This document shows positions 20,293-31,722 of a stretch of DNA of 64,000 nucleotides, one piece after another; the first letter of the stretch is position 1; the number at the start of each line of letters is the position of its first letter. The stretch is taken from the NCBI GenBank assembly GCA_001661245.1, contig KV454011.1:1-64000 (forward strand). The letters run 5' to 3'. Made by a program: the position numbers and the translations under genes. The notes beneath the pieces are model-generated. The model did not search any database. It saw only the letters and a program-made list of their open reading frames with translations, and had not been told where the DNA came from. Origin of the DNA: Pachysolen tannophilus NRRL Y-2460 (lineage: Eukaryota; Ascomycota; Pichiomycetes; Alaninales; Pachysolenaceae).

Positions 20293-22239
20293 TTACAATT
20301 TGGCACTCAATTCATTTTGTTCCTCGAGTAAGAGAGTTCTCAATTCAGTTGCAGCTTCAGTCAAGTAGAAGTATAGTTTTTCACTTGTGTATCCGAATCC
20401 GTTTGATTTAAAACAGGAAATGTTGACATGTAAAAAATCCTCAGTAATCATGTAAGCTAAACCAAATCCATCAGGAACAACTGGAGCCCAGCCATATCCG
20501 CTAAATTCGTTTGAACTTAATTGAGAAGTTGATAAGAACCAATGTGAAGAATATGAAAACATAGGATCTTTGAAAAAATCGTGAACCGGTTCATTTGGTT
20601 CAAGCATTTGCTTTAAACCAAAGAAATGTCTATCACAACCTAAACCATTTGAGGCTCTTGATATATAATTTAAGTGTGATTTGATTGCTTCTCTGAATAA
20701 CTGTAATTTAACTTTTTTAGTAACGGAAGGATCTTGCCAACCTTCTACAAATCTAAGACTTTCTGAAGAAACAGAACGGCATGTTTCAGTTCTACCACCA
20801 AAGAATTTCCTAGTAGAAGCCGATTCATAAGTTGGTTTACAAACTCCAGTCATCTTGTAAAAACCAAGTTGAATTAACATTTGAATAAAAGCATCTGGAG
20901 AAATTTTAAATTTTTTAATCAAGTTTTTACCTAAACCAAAATATTGCCAAACTTCTAAATCCAAGCTGGAAACTGTCTTATTAAATTCAACAGTTGCTTT
21001 TTCAATTGCAAGCTTAGTAGCAGGAGTAATATCCCAATTTAAAATCTCAATGTCATTAATCTGAGAAACATCTGATGTTAAAGGACTTTCAAAGACACTT
21101 GTTTCATAAATGTTCAATTGTTTAATCAACCAATCATTCATTCTCAATGTTGGGGTACCATCCATCTTTGAATGTTCACCCAAGAACCCTGATGCACCAT
21201 TTGAAGCAACAAAGAATTGAACAGGTTTATCGAACCAGCGGTTTGTTCCATTTCCATGCCAACAATTACGTGATTTTTCCTTAACACTAACTGGTGAATT
21301 ATTATCAAGGCATAAAACAAAAGATGAAGCATGAATCTCTCTTAAATTTTTAACATTTAAAGGAGATTTTGTCAATTCTTTATAATCTTTGGTCCAAACA
21401 TCACGATTTGATGAAGTTAATATTCCTATTGGATCATAAGAAATCAGTGAAGATGATGATGTAACAACATTCAACAATTGTTGATAAATTTGAGATTCAT
21501 TAATTGGATTACCATTCAAATCATGATGATAAACTTTATAGAATTGATCATTATAAATAACAATTAAAAATCTATTTTCCAAAGGAGTGAATTTAATATT
21601 ACAATCTCTTGTATCATTTGGAACACGACAATTGTTAAACATCCATTTAAAAGATTCCATACAAAATGGAGTATTTTTATTTACTTCTGGCAGTAAAGTT
21701 TCATTTTCAATTGATTCCATAAATTCAACAGTTTTTTTAATAATTAAAGATGCTTTCATCAATTGATTTGAATCAATTTTTTTATTTGTTAATCCTTTAT
21801 GAGAATAAAAATAAGAAACAAATGGAGAAACAGGATCTCTATATTCCAAATAAGCATAATTATCCCACCATTTCGCTAACCAATTTCTTTGACCTTTTTC
21901 CAGTGCAACTTCAAGTAATCTCTGTTGTAATAATTCACCTTGACCCCCTGGCTTGATGAAATCCGAAACTATAGATGCTGTCTTATTAAAATCTTGTAAA
22001 TTTTTCCCATATAATGGCTTCAAAGATTTTAAATATAATGAAGTTGATTCTTCCAACTCTGGAACAGGTAACAGCGGCAATTCATCTTGATATTGAAATA
22101 ATTTTTCTTTACCACCAGAACGAGAAACCAGCGATTCAGAAAATTGTCTTCTAATTGGCATAGTAATAACAGTAATCGATCCTACAAATCTTAACCTCGA
22201 TACCAATGATATAAATGACTGTGGTCTAGGTCTAATCAT
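20293..22239 (-). CDS. CAT2: Carnitine O-acetyltransferase, mitochondrial and peroxisomal
   Basis: 648 residues. It transfers acetyl groups between CoA and carnitine, letting acetyl units leave peroxisomes and enter mitochondria. Seen: an Arg-rich, Ser-rich N-terminus (MIRPRPQSF..) fit for a mitochondrial presequence; a second Met at residue 27 (22161); the carnitine/choline acyltransferase signature near the start (LPLLPVPELEES); catalytic His at residue 356 in GEHSKMDG; and C-terminal AKL, a PTS1 signal. Length matches S. cerevisiae Cat2 (670). As in Cat2, initiation at Met1 or Met27 could give the mitochondrial and peroxisomal forms. Located upstream of, and divergent from, the RFX gene. 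Confidence 0.92.
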   Translation of the reverse strand: MIRPRPQSFISLVSRLRFVGSITVITMPIRRQFSESLVSRSGGKEKLFQYQDELPLLPVPELEESTSLYLKSLKPLYGKNLQDFNKTASIVSDFIKPGGQGELLQQRLLEVALEKGQRNWLAKWWDNYAYLEYRDPVSPFVSYFYSHKGLTNKKIDSNQLMKASLIIKKTVEFMESIENETLLPEVNKNTPFCMESFKWMFNNCRVPNDTRDCNIKFTPLENRFLIVIYNDQFYKVYHHDLNGNPINESQIYQQLLNVVTSSSSLISYDPIGILTSSNRDVWTKDYKELTKSPLNVKNLREIHASSFVLCLDNNSPVSVKEKSRNCWHGNGTNRWFDKPVQFFVASNGASGFLGEHSKMDGTPTLRMNDWLIKQLNIYETSVFESPLTSDVSQINDIEILNWDITPATKLAIEKATVEFNKTVSSLDLEVWQYFGLGKNLIKKFKISPDAFIQMLIQLGFYKMTGVCKPTYESASTRKFFGGRTETCRSVSSESLRFVEGWQDPSVTKKVKLQLFREAIKSHLNYISRASNGLGCDRHFFGLKQMLEPNEPVHDFFKDPMFSYSSHWFLSTSQLSSNEFSGYGWAPVVPDGFGLAYMITEDFLHVNISCFKSNGFGYTSEKLYFYLTEAATELRTLLLEEQNELSAKL

Positions 22240-23027
22240 CTATCAAATAATAATAATATAGTAATAAGTTTAATTTATTACTATCTCTCTCTCAAGCAAG
22301 GATACGAAAAAAATTGGTCTTGTATTAATTTTTGTAATAATTCTTTTTCATAAATAAATACCATTACTCAATTGATTTTGACCTCGGTTGAAATGAAAAG
22401 ATGCACGTAACCCCACAAAAAAAGTACAAGAAAAATAAAATGGAAATTGAAAAATTTAAAGTGGAATTTTAGGAAATTTTTAAACCAATTTTTTGTATTT
22501 CCAAAATGTTAATGGTCACACTTTTATCAGGTACCTTTCACAACTGAAAACTTTCTCATTTTCATTTCTCAACTCTTGGTTTCCTTCTTTACCCCATACC
22601 CCAAAAACAGAGCCCCTCTTCATGGAAAGATCAATCAATAACAATTTCTTGAAAACTATGTTTAATACCCACCAATACCTAATACAATATGGGCTTCCCT
22701 AAAGATAATGATACCGGAAGAAATTTTTCCTTTTATGGACTATTTGCTGTCCGGTGCACTACCGGGTAATTTTTTTTTTGTTTTTCTTTTCTTCCAGTAA
22801 AGTGAGCCAAGTACTAATGTTTATAGAGCACGCGTTCTTCCGAGATGTCCATAGAGACAATAATACCCTAAATCTTGATTTTCTTTAGTACCGATTTTGT
22901 TTGATTTTGAGATTGAGCTATAATCTTGTTGGTGGTTGCCCGTTTTTTTGTGGTTTGCTTAGCTGAGTTGATTTATAGCAGAACAGGGAATAGGGAAAAG
23001 GGAATAGGGGAAGAGACGAGACGTAAG
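22240..23027. promoter_or_regulatory. CAT2/RFX divergent intergenic region
   Basis: 788 bp. Contains an ACGCGT (MCB-type) element at 22830-22835, about 190 bp upstream of the RFX start, and three CCGG-containing sequences between about 22705 and 22770 (ACCGGA, TCCGGT, ACCGGG). No gene recognised. Confidence 0.4.
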
Positions 23028-25211
23028 ATGTCGTCTTATGGTGAGGATAGTGGTAACAACGACGATGGTGTCGGGCACAGCAAGACCGTTATTGATGTCG
23101 TTACTGGAAATGGGGGTGTGGATCCCAGTCAGAATGTGGAAATGGGTATGAATTTGAACTTGAACAAGTATTATCAGTTTTATGTCCCCATGGCAGGAGC
23201 GAGTATTCCTAGTGTACCTAGTGTACCTAGTGTACCGATTCCAATGCCTCATGGGTTTTCTCATACAGCTCCAGTCACTGTTCATGGTACTGAAAATCCA
23301 ATAGGGTATGGTGATTTTTTCAATTCTGCTAGAGAAGTTGAGCCTGTAGCTGAAAGGAGGAAAAGAAGTTATACACATAAGAAATATTTGGATAATTTGA
23401 GTATAAGTAGTGGGTTAAATGCAGTACATTTCAACGTTGATCCGATTCAAAATCAACAAGAATTATTTCTGAACGTTGGTCATGATCATTGGCCAAAGAT
23501 CCTGGTAGATTCTCAGGCGATACCATATGGTTCAACACAAACTTCAGGTCAATCATTAAATTCAAGAGGATTAACAAAATATGAATTGTCACTTGTAGAA
23601 CTGGCAGTGAAAAGTATATCTCAAGGTATTGAAATTGAAGAATTTTCAAACAATTTGAAAATTACAAGAAAATATTTAAATAAACTTGATAATGAAACTT
23701 CGTCAAAGAAAAATCCAGAGACAGAAACAAATAAAAATATTTTTGTTTTACGTTGTCTTTTCCAAGTAATGAATCCAGTTGATGTAAATCATACTACAAG
23801 TTCTTCCAGTATTACAAATGCTTCTGGTATTACAGGTTCTGAACTCGCGAAAAGCTCAAATAAAAATAGAGAGATGCAGTATTCAATGATGGCTACACCG
23901 AGATCATTAGTTTATGCAGCATACCAGATGCTATGTGAAAAAGCCAACGTGGAACCAATAGGCCAATCAGGACTAGGAAAATTGTTGAAAATTGCATTCC
24001 CAACAGTAGCAACAAAGAGACTAGGTGTAAGAGGATACTCAAAATATCACTATGTTGGTATAACTTTAAAGCCAGAATTAAAAGAAATGGTGATGAATTA
24101 TGTACGTGAACACGAACATGAACGTGAAAATGAAAAAGAACAGGAACATGTACATGAACATGAACTGCAACAAAAAAAAAACTCTACCGATTCTCCACAA
24201 ATATCCGTTTCCAGTACCCAACTGAAGAACTCTATAATAACACCCGCAACTTTACCTCAATATAAAGATCAGCAAATATTCAAATTTTTTAATCAAGAAC
24301 TACAAAATAATCAAAGAAGTCTTGAAAATTATTTAGCTAGACCTAGAGCATCAACTATATATCCAACACTATGTTTTGATCAAAGTGCTATTTTCGCAAA
24401 CCCAAATAATGGTTCTTTGTCTATGAATGAACCATTAGTTCTGTCACTTAATGATTACTTGTTAAATTCAGACTTGGATGGGGCAATTAAGCATGTCACA
24501 TCTATTGAAGATTTAACAATATTGAAAGACCTATATAAAAATTCATTAATTTTTTTAAGTCCTTTATCTTATAAAGGAGGAGACGAATTGATATTGAACA
24601 ATTTGACAAACATATCAGATAACTTTTTAAATAATTATACTTCAATGGTGACAAAAAGTAAAGAAATTGATTTGACATGTTTTTTCATCAATATTTTGAA
24701 AAGAATCATTATTTGTTCAAGGACTTCATTATCTACATCAAAAATTTTAATTGAAGAAAATTATCAAATGTTGAAAGAGTTTGAATCATTAGAATTAGAT
24801 AGTATTGTTTGTTTTGAAATTGATGGAGTTTCAGAAAGATTAAAAGCTTTTGAAATTTTATCAAGTCTTAAAAATTTTTTAAATTCAATAACTGAAACAG
24901 TTCAATTGGCACAAAATGCAACAAATTTTTCTTCAGATATGAAACTTTCTGTTGAATTTAATATTCAAGAATCATTGGTAATGGAAAATTTTGTTAGTTT
25001 TTTAAAAAATTTAGAAACATCATTTGGTAAAACAAGTATAAAGACTTTACTACTTTTCACAGAAAAAATCATTACTAGAGTTTTAAATGAATTATATAAA
25101 AATAATTCAAATATTTTTGCCAAGTGGTGGGTTATTAGTTGCTGGATTAATGAATGGTTAGGCTATAGAGGTGAAATGGCAGGGTTTAAAATTTTACAAA
25201 TTACTTATTAA
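23028..25211 (+). CDS. RFX1: RFX-family winged-helix transcription factor
   Basis: 727 residues from the ATG at 23028 (MSSYGEDSG). The frame is open further upstream but only from non-ATG codons. The RFX DNA-binding domain is at about residues 288-350: SLVYAAYQMLCEKANVEPIGQSGLGK, then FPTVATKRLGVRGYSKYHYVGI, with the family's GLGKLL and RLG..SKYHY signature (partly quoted). A His/Glu-rich repeat (EHEHEREN..) follows, then a long helical C-terminal region. Family members bind X-box DNA; S. cerevisiae Rfx1/Crt1 represses DNA-damage-inducible ribonucleotide reductase genes. CTG-clade yeasts have more than one RFX gene, so the exact orthologue is not settled. A 12-bp-period repeat codes for repeated SVP near residue 65. 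Confidence 0.8.
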   Translation: MSSYGEDSGNNDDGVGHSKTVIDVVTGNGGVDPSQNVEMGMNLNLNKYYQFYVPMAGASIPSVPSVPSVPIPMPHGFSHTAPVTVHGTENPIGYGDFFNSAREVEPVAERRKRSYTHKKYLDNLSISSGLNAVHFNVDPIQNQQELFLNVGHDHWPKILVDSQAIPYGSTQTSGQSLNSRGLTKYELSLVELAVKSISQGIEIEEFSNNLKITRKYLNKLDNETSSKKNPETETNKNIFVLRCLFQVMNPVDVNHTTSSSSITNASGITGSELAKSSNKNREMQYSMMATPRSLVYAAYQMLCEKANVEPIGQSGLGKLLKIAFPTVATKRLGVRGYSKYHYVGITLKPELKEMVMNYVREHEHERENEKEQEHVHEHELQQKKNSTDSPQISVSSTQLKNSIITPATLPQYKDQQIFKFFNQELQNNQRSLENYLARPRASTIYPTLCFDQSAIFANPNNGSLSMNEPLVLSLNDYLLNSDLDGAIKHVTSIEDLTILKDLYKNSLIFLSPLSYKGGDELILNNLTNISDNFLNNYTSMVTKSKEIDLTCFFINILKRIIICSRTSLSTSKILIEENYQMLKEFESLELDSIVCFEIDGVSERLKAFEILSSLKNFLNSITETVQLAQNATNFSSDMKLSVEFNIQESLVMENFVSFLKNLETSFGKTSIKTLLLFTEKIITRVLNELYKNNSNIFAKWWVISCWINEWLGYRGEMAGFKILQITY

Positions 25212-25357
25212 TATTCTAGATTATAAGACATATAACGTTTCTAGATCTCAATTGTATATATATCTATATATATATATATCAATATATGAATAAAAAAATG
25301 AAAAATAAAACTTCACTAATCGTAATTCATTGAAAGAAAAGGGTGGAAAAAAAAAGT

Positions 25358-26322
25358 TTAATTACCTAATCTATAACCTTTACCTCTAAAAGCTGTAGTT
25401 CTAGAAGTAAAAGAAGTGTTTGAAGATGTAGTTCTACCAGTTGGAGATCTATCACTTGATAAAGGTGTACCATCACTAAAATTATTTCTTGGTCTAACAT
25501 AAGCAACGTTTGGACTTCCAGTAATTAATTTTCTTAACCAACTTGGAGCAGGTAAATATCCATCGTAATATAATTCTTCAATATAGGTATTACTATTTAA
25601 AGAATTCAAAGTCCCCACTCTCTTAGTAGTTTGATTTGAATCTTTTTTAATTAAACTCATCAATGGACCTAAAGTTGAAGTTTCCAAACAATTATATAAA
25701 TATGCAGCAAGCATTCCTACAAATGCTTGTAAAAAATCTTGTTTCCCATTTAATAATAACCTGAAACCCAAAGATACAGCAGGTAAGATTGCAGCTTTCA
25801 TTGTTATAAAATAAAAATTAACTTGTTGATTTCTATTAGCAATAGACCAAGTATAAGTTAAAGCTGATAATAATGCACTTTGTAAAGATAATGCACTTGT
25901 CCATGGTGATGTAAATAAGATTAAAGGTGTCACAATAACATAATAAAAAATGTAATCGGCAATATTGATAAACTTATTTTCTTCTAAACCCCGACTATAT
26001 GAATAAATCATATATAAATCCATTAATGATTGCATTGGCTGATCATGAATATTACAAACAAAAAATGACGTAATTAACCTCCAAAATTGGTATTTTTTAA
26101 TAACCAACGGCCAGTAACAGATTAATGAAACAGGCTTAACAATATCAATTGAAAATAGTCCAGCTACCGACAATGATGTCAAAGTTAAAATTCTTGTAAT
26201 TGGTGGAATTTGAGAAACAAATCTAAATTAACATGTTGTTAACAAATCATTCCTACAAAAAAAAAATAAAAATTAAAATAAAAAAAAAAAAAAAAATTCA
26301 CTTACTGACGAAGTTCTGACAT
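25358..26322 (-). CDS. DFM1: Derlin-family ER protein with Cdc48-binding SHP box (spliced)
   Basis: Two exons: 26322-26306 (17 nt, MSELRQ) and 26222-25358, giving 293 residues. The intron is 83 nt, 26305-26223, with GTAAGT donor and TTTAG acceptor; joining restores the standard derlin N-terminus (FVSQIPPITRILT). Four to six membrane segments, WRLITSFF and derlin loop features. The C-terminal tail ends FRGKGYRLGN, an SHP box for binding Cdc48/p97, which separates Dfm1 from the shorter Der1. Known role: dislocation of membrane substrates in ER-associated degradation and sphingolipid homeostasis. Confidence 0.88.
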
Positions 26323-27832
26323 AATCTATTCCAATGAATTTTTGTATATATATGAATCAAAAGATAAGTTTAAATAGTCTAATCGACTGATTAATAACTA
26401 TACTTAATTTAAACTATATTCATCTATTTACATACAATATATATTTGAAATGTGACTTTTTGCTCTTTAAATTTTTTTTTGGCATAGAAAAGAGTGTGAG
26501 AAAATTAAAATCACCAAAAAAAAACAGGTAGTGCGATGAGTACCAAAATATCAAAAAAAGAAAGATTACAATTAAGTAGAAAAGTGCTATTAACACTTTT
26601 CACAACATCTATAAGCCTATAAAGAGGTTATTAGTTGGTTTTAATGGAAATGATGGTGTCTTAAATTCAAATTGTTAAAAAGGTAAATGAAAATTTAAGT
26701 CTTGTTAAATCCCGCGAAAGGTATCGCACAAGTCCGTCAATACTCCGAATAAAACTAATTGGTTGATTATTAAATATATACTTGAAAACCTCGTTAATTA
26801 TTACAATAATAATATTAATTAAATTCTCTGCATAGAATCAAAGACATTAAACCAAGTATAAATCATAATCTTTGCATTTAATGGTAATAATTTTGGCAAT
26901 CTCCGTATAATCTGCAGTAAATGCAAAAAAAAAACAGAAAAAGTGAAAAAAAGTGAAAAAAATTTTGCTTTTCATTTCAGGCACGTTTTCCATTAAAGAT
27001 TGATTAAGCACAAATAAAAAAAAAATCCAGTATACAGAAGCTTATTTATTTCTTTTACTAGTAAGTATAGTATGATTCGTGTGATGATGAGATGAGTGGA
27101 AAGGAAAAAAAAACTACAATAAATAACCTCACTAATACAAGACACGCGGGATAACAAACAAATTAAATGTAAAATAGTGTGAATAATAAATTTATTTATT
27201 GTTAAGTCAAATCACTAAATAATTTAAATTTTTCATTTTACTGTATGCATCTTCTTTTCTATTCTTTTCTTTTTATTTCTCTTTCTCTAATGCTCGTGCG
27301 ATCTGATTTATTTTTTTTTTATTTTTTATTTTTTCTTGCTTGATTTAATTAAGCATCGTGGGTATATATATTTTTGATCAAGTTAGCTATGGCAAAGTTA
27401 ACTAAATTGTTTCTTTCTACATATTTTTTTAGCCACGTTCAAACTTTCAAACTTAATAGTGATTAAATAGTACCTATTAAAGTAATTATAAAAAGGGAAA
27501 ACTAATTGGAAGAAGAAAATTTGAGCCGTACATACGCTGCAAGCTGCATATAATAATAAATAATAATAAATACTTCCATTTGAGAACCGGACAAGCCTGC
27601 GATTACCTCTCGTAATGGGTAAGAGCAACACCCAGTTATGTGAAGGGTTTCTTAATAGATTATTATCTCTAGAAAAGTTTATCTATCAGTGCCATCCATA
27701 TATTCATATGAATATTTTCATATATATATATCTTCTTTGCATCCTCTTAAAAGTTGAAAAAAAAAAGAAAAATTCCATCGCAGATTGTAATTCGAGGTAT
27801 ATATAGTTTAAAAAAAAAAAAAAAAAAAGAGA
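26323..27832. promoter_or_regulatory. DFM1/GIT divergent intergenic region with CACGTT sites
   Basis: 1.5 kb without a credible gene. CACGTT (Pho4-type lower-affinity site) is at 26982-26987 and 27434-27439, about 850 and 400 bp before the GIT start. GIT-type transporters are often Pho4 targets under phosphate limitation, so the sites may matter, though this hexamer is common by chance. Overlapping short ORFs near 27398-27806 have no recognisable domain. Confidence 0.4.
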
Positions 27833-29674
27833 ATGTCTACTAGAGATATACCACATTCTTTTTCTCAATTTGCTACAGGATGGATTCCTAGAGCTAGAAA
27901 AGAGATTACTCTTAATAAATCTACTGGAGAAATTGTTGAAAAAATCGCTCCTGTTGCTCCAGCTGAAAATATTTTCTCTGAAGTTGATGATGAAATTTCA
28001 GATAGAGTTAGAACTAAAAGTTTATGGGCAATTTTCACTGCAGGTGCCGGTTTATTTTCTGATGGTTATGTCAATAACTCTATATCAACAGTATCAACTT
28101 GTTTAAAAATTCTTTATCCAACAGAATACGCTGATAGTAGAGCAATATCAAATGTTTCATCTATTGTATTTGCAGGTACCGTTTTAGGTCAGTTAATCTT
28201 TGGGGTATGGTCAGATTACTTCTCAAGAAAAAATGCAATGATCACTTCCACAGTAATCTTGATCGTGTTCACTATATTAACATCTGGTTCATGGGGTTAT
28301 AAAGGTTCCATTAATGGTATGCTTGTAAGTAAAAGTAAAGTGTTTTTTTTTTTCTTTTCTCTTTTCTCTTTTCCCCCATTGGAAGATAGATAGCACATGC
28401 CATGCTGCCCTCTGGTCACCGTGCACACTATCTCTTTTAAAAGCAAAATGCGCGAAAAAATAGGGGAAAAATTTGAAAAAACAGAAAAAAGGTTTGCAAA
28501 AGATAATAATAAATAATAAGTTACTAACATTTGAAAAATACATTTTTTTTAGGCTGCATTAACTGCATACAGATTTTTCTTGGGTATTGGTATTGGAGGA
28601 GAATACCCAGCAGGATCAGTTGCATGCGCAGAGGCATCATCGTTGTTACCTCCTGGTAAAAGAAATAGGTATTTCTGTTGGTTTACTAATTTTATGATTG
28701 ATTCCGGGTTTGTTGTTTCTGCATTTGTTCCAATGGTGATGTTGTGGATCTGTACTCCTAAGCATTTAACTCCGGTTTGGAGAGTAACTTTGGGTTTAGG
28801 TGCAATTCCACCAATTTCATTATTTTTCATGCGTTTAATGTTTCAAGAGGGAAAACAATTTAAAAAATTGAATTTTAAAAGAACTAGAGTACCATATTGG
28901 TTGGTTATAAAATTTTATTGGTTTAGATTGGCTGTTGTTTCTATTATTTGGTTTATTTATGATTTTAGTAGTTATGCTTTTGGTCTTTATTCTTCAAATA
29001 TCTTGGATATAATTATTCCAGATGGTGATTTATACAAGACTTTTGGTTGGAATGTTGTCTTAAACTTATTTTATATTCCAGGTGCATTTTTAGGTGCAAT
29101 TTCTGCAGATTATTTTGGACCAAGACTTACATTAGCAGCTGGTGTCTCTTTACAATCAATTGTTGGTTATATCATGGCTGGTTGTTTTGAACCTTTATCA
29201 AAACATGTTGGGGGTTTTGTTGTTGTTTATGGTATCTTTTTAACATTGGGAGAATTTGGACCTGGTGATTGTATTGGTTTATTATCTTCAAAGACTTCAG
29301 CAACTCCAATTAGAGGTCAATATTACGGTATTGCTGCTGCTATTGGTAAAGTTGGTGCCTTTGTAGGTACTTATCTTTTCCCAATTATCCAAGATGATGC
29401 AGGTGGTGCTTCTACAATTAAAGGTGAACAAGCTCCATTTTGGGTTGCTTCATCCCTTTGTGTATTTAGTGCATTTTTAACTTTATTTTTCTTGCCTCCT
29501 GTTGATCAAGAAGCTGTTGAAAATGAAGATAAGACTTTCATTACCTACCTTCATGATTCAGGTTTCGATATCAGCTTATTGGGTGATGCAGATGAAACTT
29601 CAAGTGGACTGTCTTCAAATGATGAACATGAGGTTGAACAAATTGTTACTGAAACTCATGTTGATAAATCATAA
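27833..29674 (+). CDS. GIT1: Glycerophosphodiester/phosphate MFS transporter, GIT family (spliced)
   Basis: Two exons, 27833-28324 and 28553-29674, give 537 residues. The 228-nt intron has GTAAGT at 28325, a perfect TACTAAC branch site at 28522-28528 and TTTAG just before 28553; joining gives [23 protein letters not shown], the expected loop-to-span transition. Domains: phosphate:H+ symporter-type MFS with SLWAIFTAGAGLFSDGY at the start of span 1, GVWSDYFSRKNAM loop, and [16 protein letters not shown]. Relatives take up glycerophosphoinositol or glycerophosphocholine. Typical size (Git1, 518 residues). Which substrate is used is not visible. Confidence 0.85.
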
Positions 29675-29974
29675 GCTTGGTATTTGCTAAAAAACAAGAA
29701 AGCAAAAAAAAAGAAAAAAGGCAAACAGTACAAGGTTTTTAATTGTTTTCGATTTAATTTTATTTTATTTTTCATTTTAACAAAAAGCATTTTTAACTGC
29801 AAGTGGGTTTTCTATTTATATATTATAATTGTGTTGATAAAAAGCAATATCTTTTTACTCGTATCTATTTTTGTATACATAATTTCTTTCGTTTCATTTT
29901 TATTTTGATATTTCTGTTAAATATTTATAGTGTAAAAAGTAATACTTCACCATTATTTCCTAATTATAATCTAT
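29675..29974. other. GIT-ASK1 convergent intergenic region
   Basis: 300 bp, AT-rich with A runs near 29700-29720. Nothing else recognised. Confidence 0.45.
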
Positions 29975-31378
29975 TTATTCATCAGACCAATCAATATTAT
30001 TTGTTTCATTAAATTCCTTGTATTTACTATCCAATAAAGAATCCAATTCATATTTACCCTTATTTGAATTTTGAGTATTTGTATTACTATCATTACCAAT
30101 AGTATTAGGGAGAGTAAATTGAGGAGGATTTTGAACCATTGAAGAAGAATCATTCCCTCCAACAATTTCCAACATATCATGGGTTTTATTTCTAGCAGCT
30201 ACTCTTGATGGAGTTTTCTTTAATTCTTGTTTTGAAGGGGCAAAATGTATTGTTCTGGGAGGAGAATTCACTATATTTATGGAGTTACTATCATCATTAT
30301 CACCAATTCCTCCTAATAATTGTTTATTTTTAGTTGGAGATACCATTGACGTTATCTTTGGAGGACTAGGTATATCTGGAGATGAAAACAGATCATGTTG
30401 ATTACTGAACCGATTATTTGATGATGATATAACTGGCCTTACTTGAAATCTCTTATTGGGTGTTAAAGCTCTTTTTTCATTGACACTAGTAAATATTCTA
30501 TTTGTGGATAATTTTGTAGGAGAAGAGATTTGATGAGTTGGAGTTGGAGGTTTCAAATTATCCACAGAATCATACGCGTTTTCTTTATTAAAAATTGTCT
30601 TGTTCACATTATATGTAGTTGGTGATGATGACGGATTCATGTTTGGCTTAGGACTGCGAGGAACTCTCTTTCTATTAGGAGTGGAAGAAGGGAATTTTGA
30701 ATAATTTCCATGACCACTATCATCTTCACCTTCATCATCATCTTCATCTGGGTTATTGTTATTGTTATCGTTATCGTTATTAGCCGTTGTATTTATTTGA
30801 TTATAATATCTTTGCTGTATATTATCTGCAGTATTTGTTGAAATCGAATTATTAGCAAAACTCGATCCTAATTCATCAATTTCTGATTTTATAGGGGAAC
30901 TTCTCTCACCTTTATCCACTACAGAATTTCGATCTTGATTCGCATTTTCCATATTATTACCACTACCACCACCGTTGACCAAGTCATCATAATTATCGGC
31001 TCCACTAAATTGAACATTAGCACTATCTTCGAAAAAATTCTTCCAAAAGCTAACATTCGCCCATAAATTCTTGGAATTTTTAGAATATTCTTGTATTATA
31101 GGTATGACATTATCATTCAAAATTTTATTCGATTTACTCAAATTCCTATCCATATCTTGTAAAGTCAAAGTAATCTCTTGCTCCAATTTCTCCAATTCCA
31201 AAGTTTGCTGTTGAATCTCATTTTCTTCATCATAATCTTTACCTATCAAAGTCGATCTTGTAGTATAAATAGTGGATTTCCTCTTTCCACTGCCAACACT
31301 TCCAACACTTCCAACATTATTATTATTATTATTATTACTACTGTTACTATTACTATTACTATTACTATGAGTAAGCAT
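29975..31378 (-). CDS. ASK1: DASH/Dam1 kinetochore complex subunit Ask1
   Basis: 467 residues. The N-terminus is a low-complexity Asn/Ser run, then the conserved Ask1 core at about residues 55-125: LEKLEQEITLTLQDMDRNLSKSN, VIPIIQEYSKNSKNLW and FWKNFFEDSANV (partly quoted), which matches the DASH subunit family. The rest is disordered and rich in S/T-P sites (SPT, SPPK, TPNK), as expected for a subunit controlled by Cdk1 and Ipl1. The complex forms rings around microtubules to attach kinetochores. Two MCB elements lie upstream. Confidence 0.87.
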   Translation of the reverse strand: MLTHSNSNSNSNSSNNNNNNNVGSVGSVGSGKRKSTIYTTRSTLIGKDYDEENEIQQQTLELEKLEQEITLTLQDMDRNLSKSNKILNDNVIPIIQEYSKNSKNLWANVSFWKNFFEDSANVQFSGADNYDDLVNGGGSGNNMENANQDRNSVVDKGERSSPIKSEIDELGSSFANNSISTNTADNIQQRYYNQINTTANNDNDNNNNNPDEDDDEGEDDSGHGNYSKFPSSTPNRKRVPRSPKPNMNPSSSPTTYNVNKTIFNKENAYDSVDNLKPPTPTHQISSPTKLSTNRIFTSVNEKRALTPNKRFQVRPVISSSNNRFSNQHDLFSSPDIPSPPKITSMVSPTKNKQLLGGIGDNDDSNSINIVNSPPRTIHFAPSKQELKKTPSRVAARNKTHDMLEIVGGNDSSSMVQNPPQFTLPNTIGNDSNTNTQNSNKGKYELDSLLDSKYKEFNETNNIDWSDE

Positions 31379-31722
31379 ATTCTATGATAATGATACAACC
31401 AAGTCAAATAAATATTCTATCCAACAACCATTAATTATATTCGAAACAACCTTTTTATTTATCTTTTTATTTATTTTTTTTTATTTGTAAATGACGCGTC
31501 ACACTTGTTTGACCGTGAAAAATTGTCAACGCGTTGGCAGATGGATTAACAGTTATATTACCAGAGAACCAGTAAAGAGGTATACGAAAGTGGTATTAGT
31601 AGGTTTAATTCATTTTACAGTATGTCAAGTGGTTCATTCTTTGAGTGGTTCTTTAAAGTATTCTCTTGGGTTAAGTCTATCGAAAAAAAATATGTTAAAA
31701 AAAAAAAAAAAGAAAAAAGCTG
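31379..31722. other. ASK1 promoter region
   Basis: 344 bp between the ASK1 start and the ARH1 stop; apart from the two MCB elements and a poly-A run at 31699-31711, nothing else was seen. Confidence 0.5.
31494..31534. promoter_or_regulatory. Pair of MCB (ACGCGT) elements upstream of ASK1
   Basis: Exact ACGCGT at 31494-31499 and 31529-31534, 116 and 151 bp before the ASK1 start. This is the MBF binding core that drives G1/S expression in yeasts. It lies between the ASK1 start and the ARH1 stop, so it can only serve ASK1. Confidence 0.6.

Noticed and set aside
27590-27680. tRNA-like segment near CTCGTAATGGGTAAGAGC
   Set aside because: No A/B boxes and no cloverleaf could be drawn.
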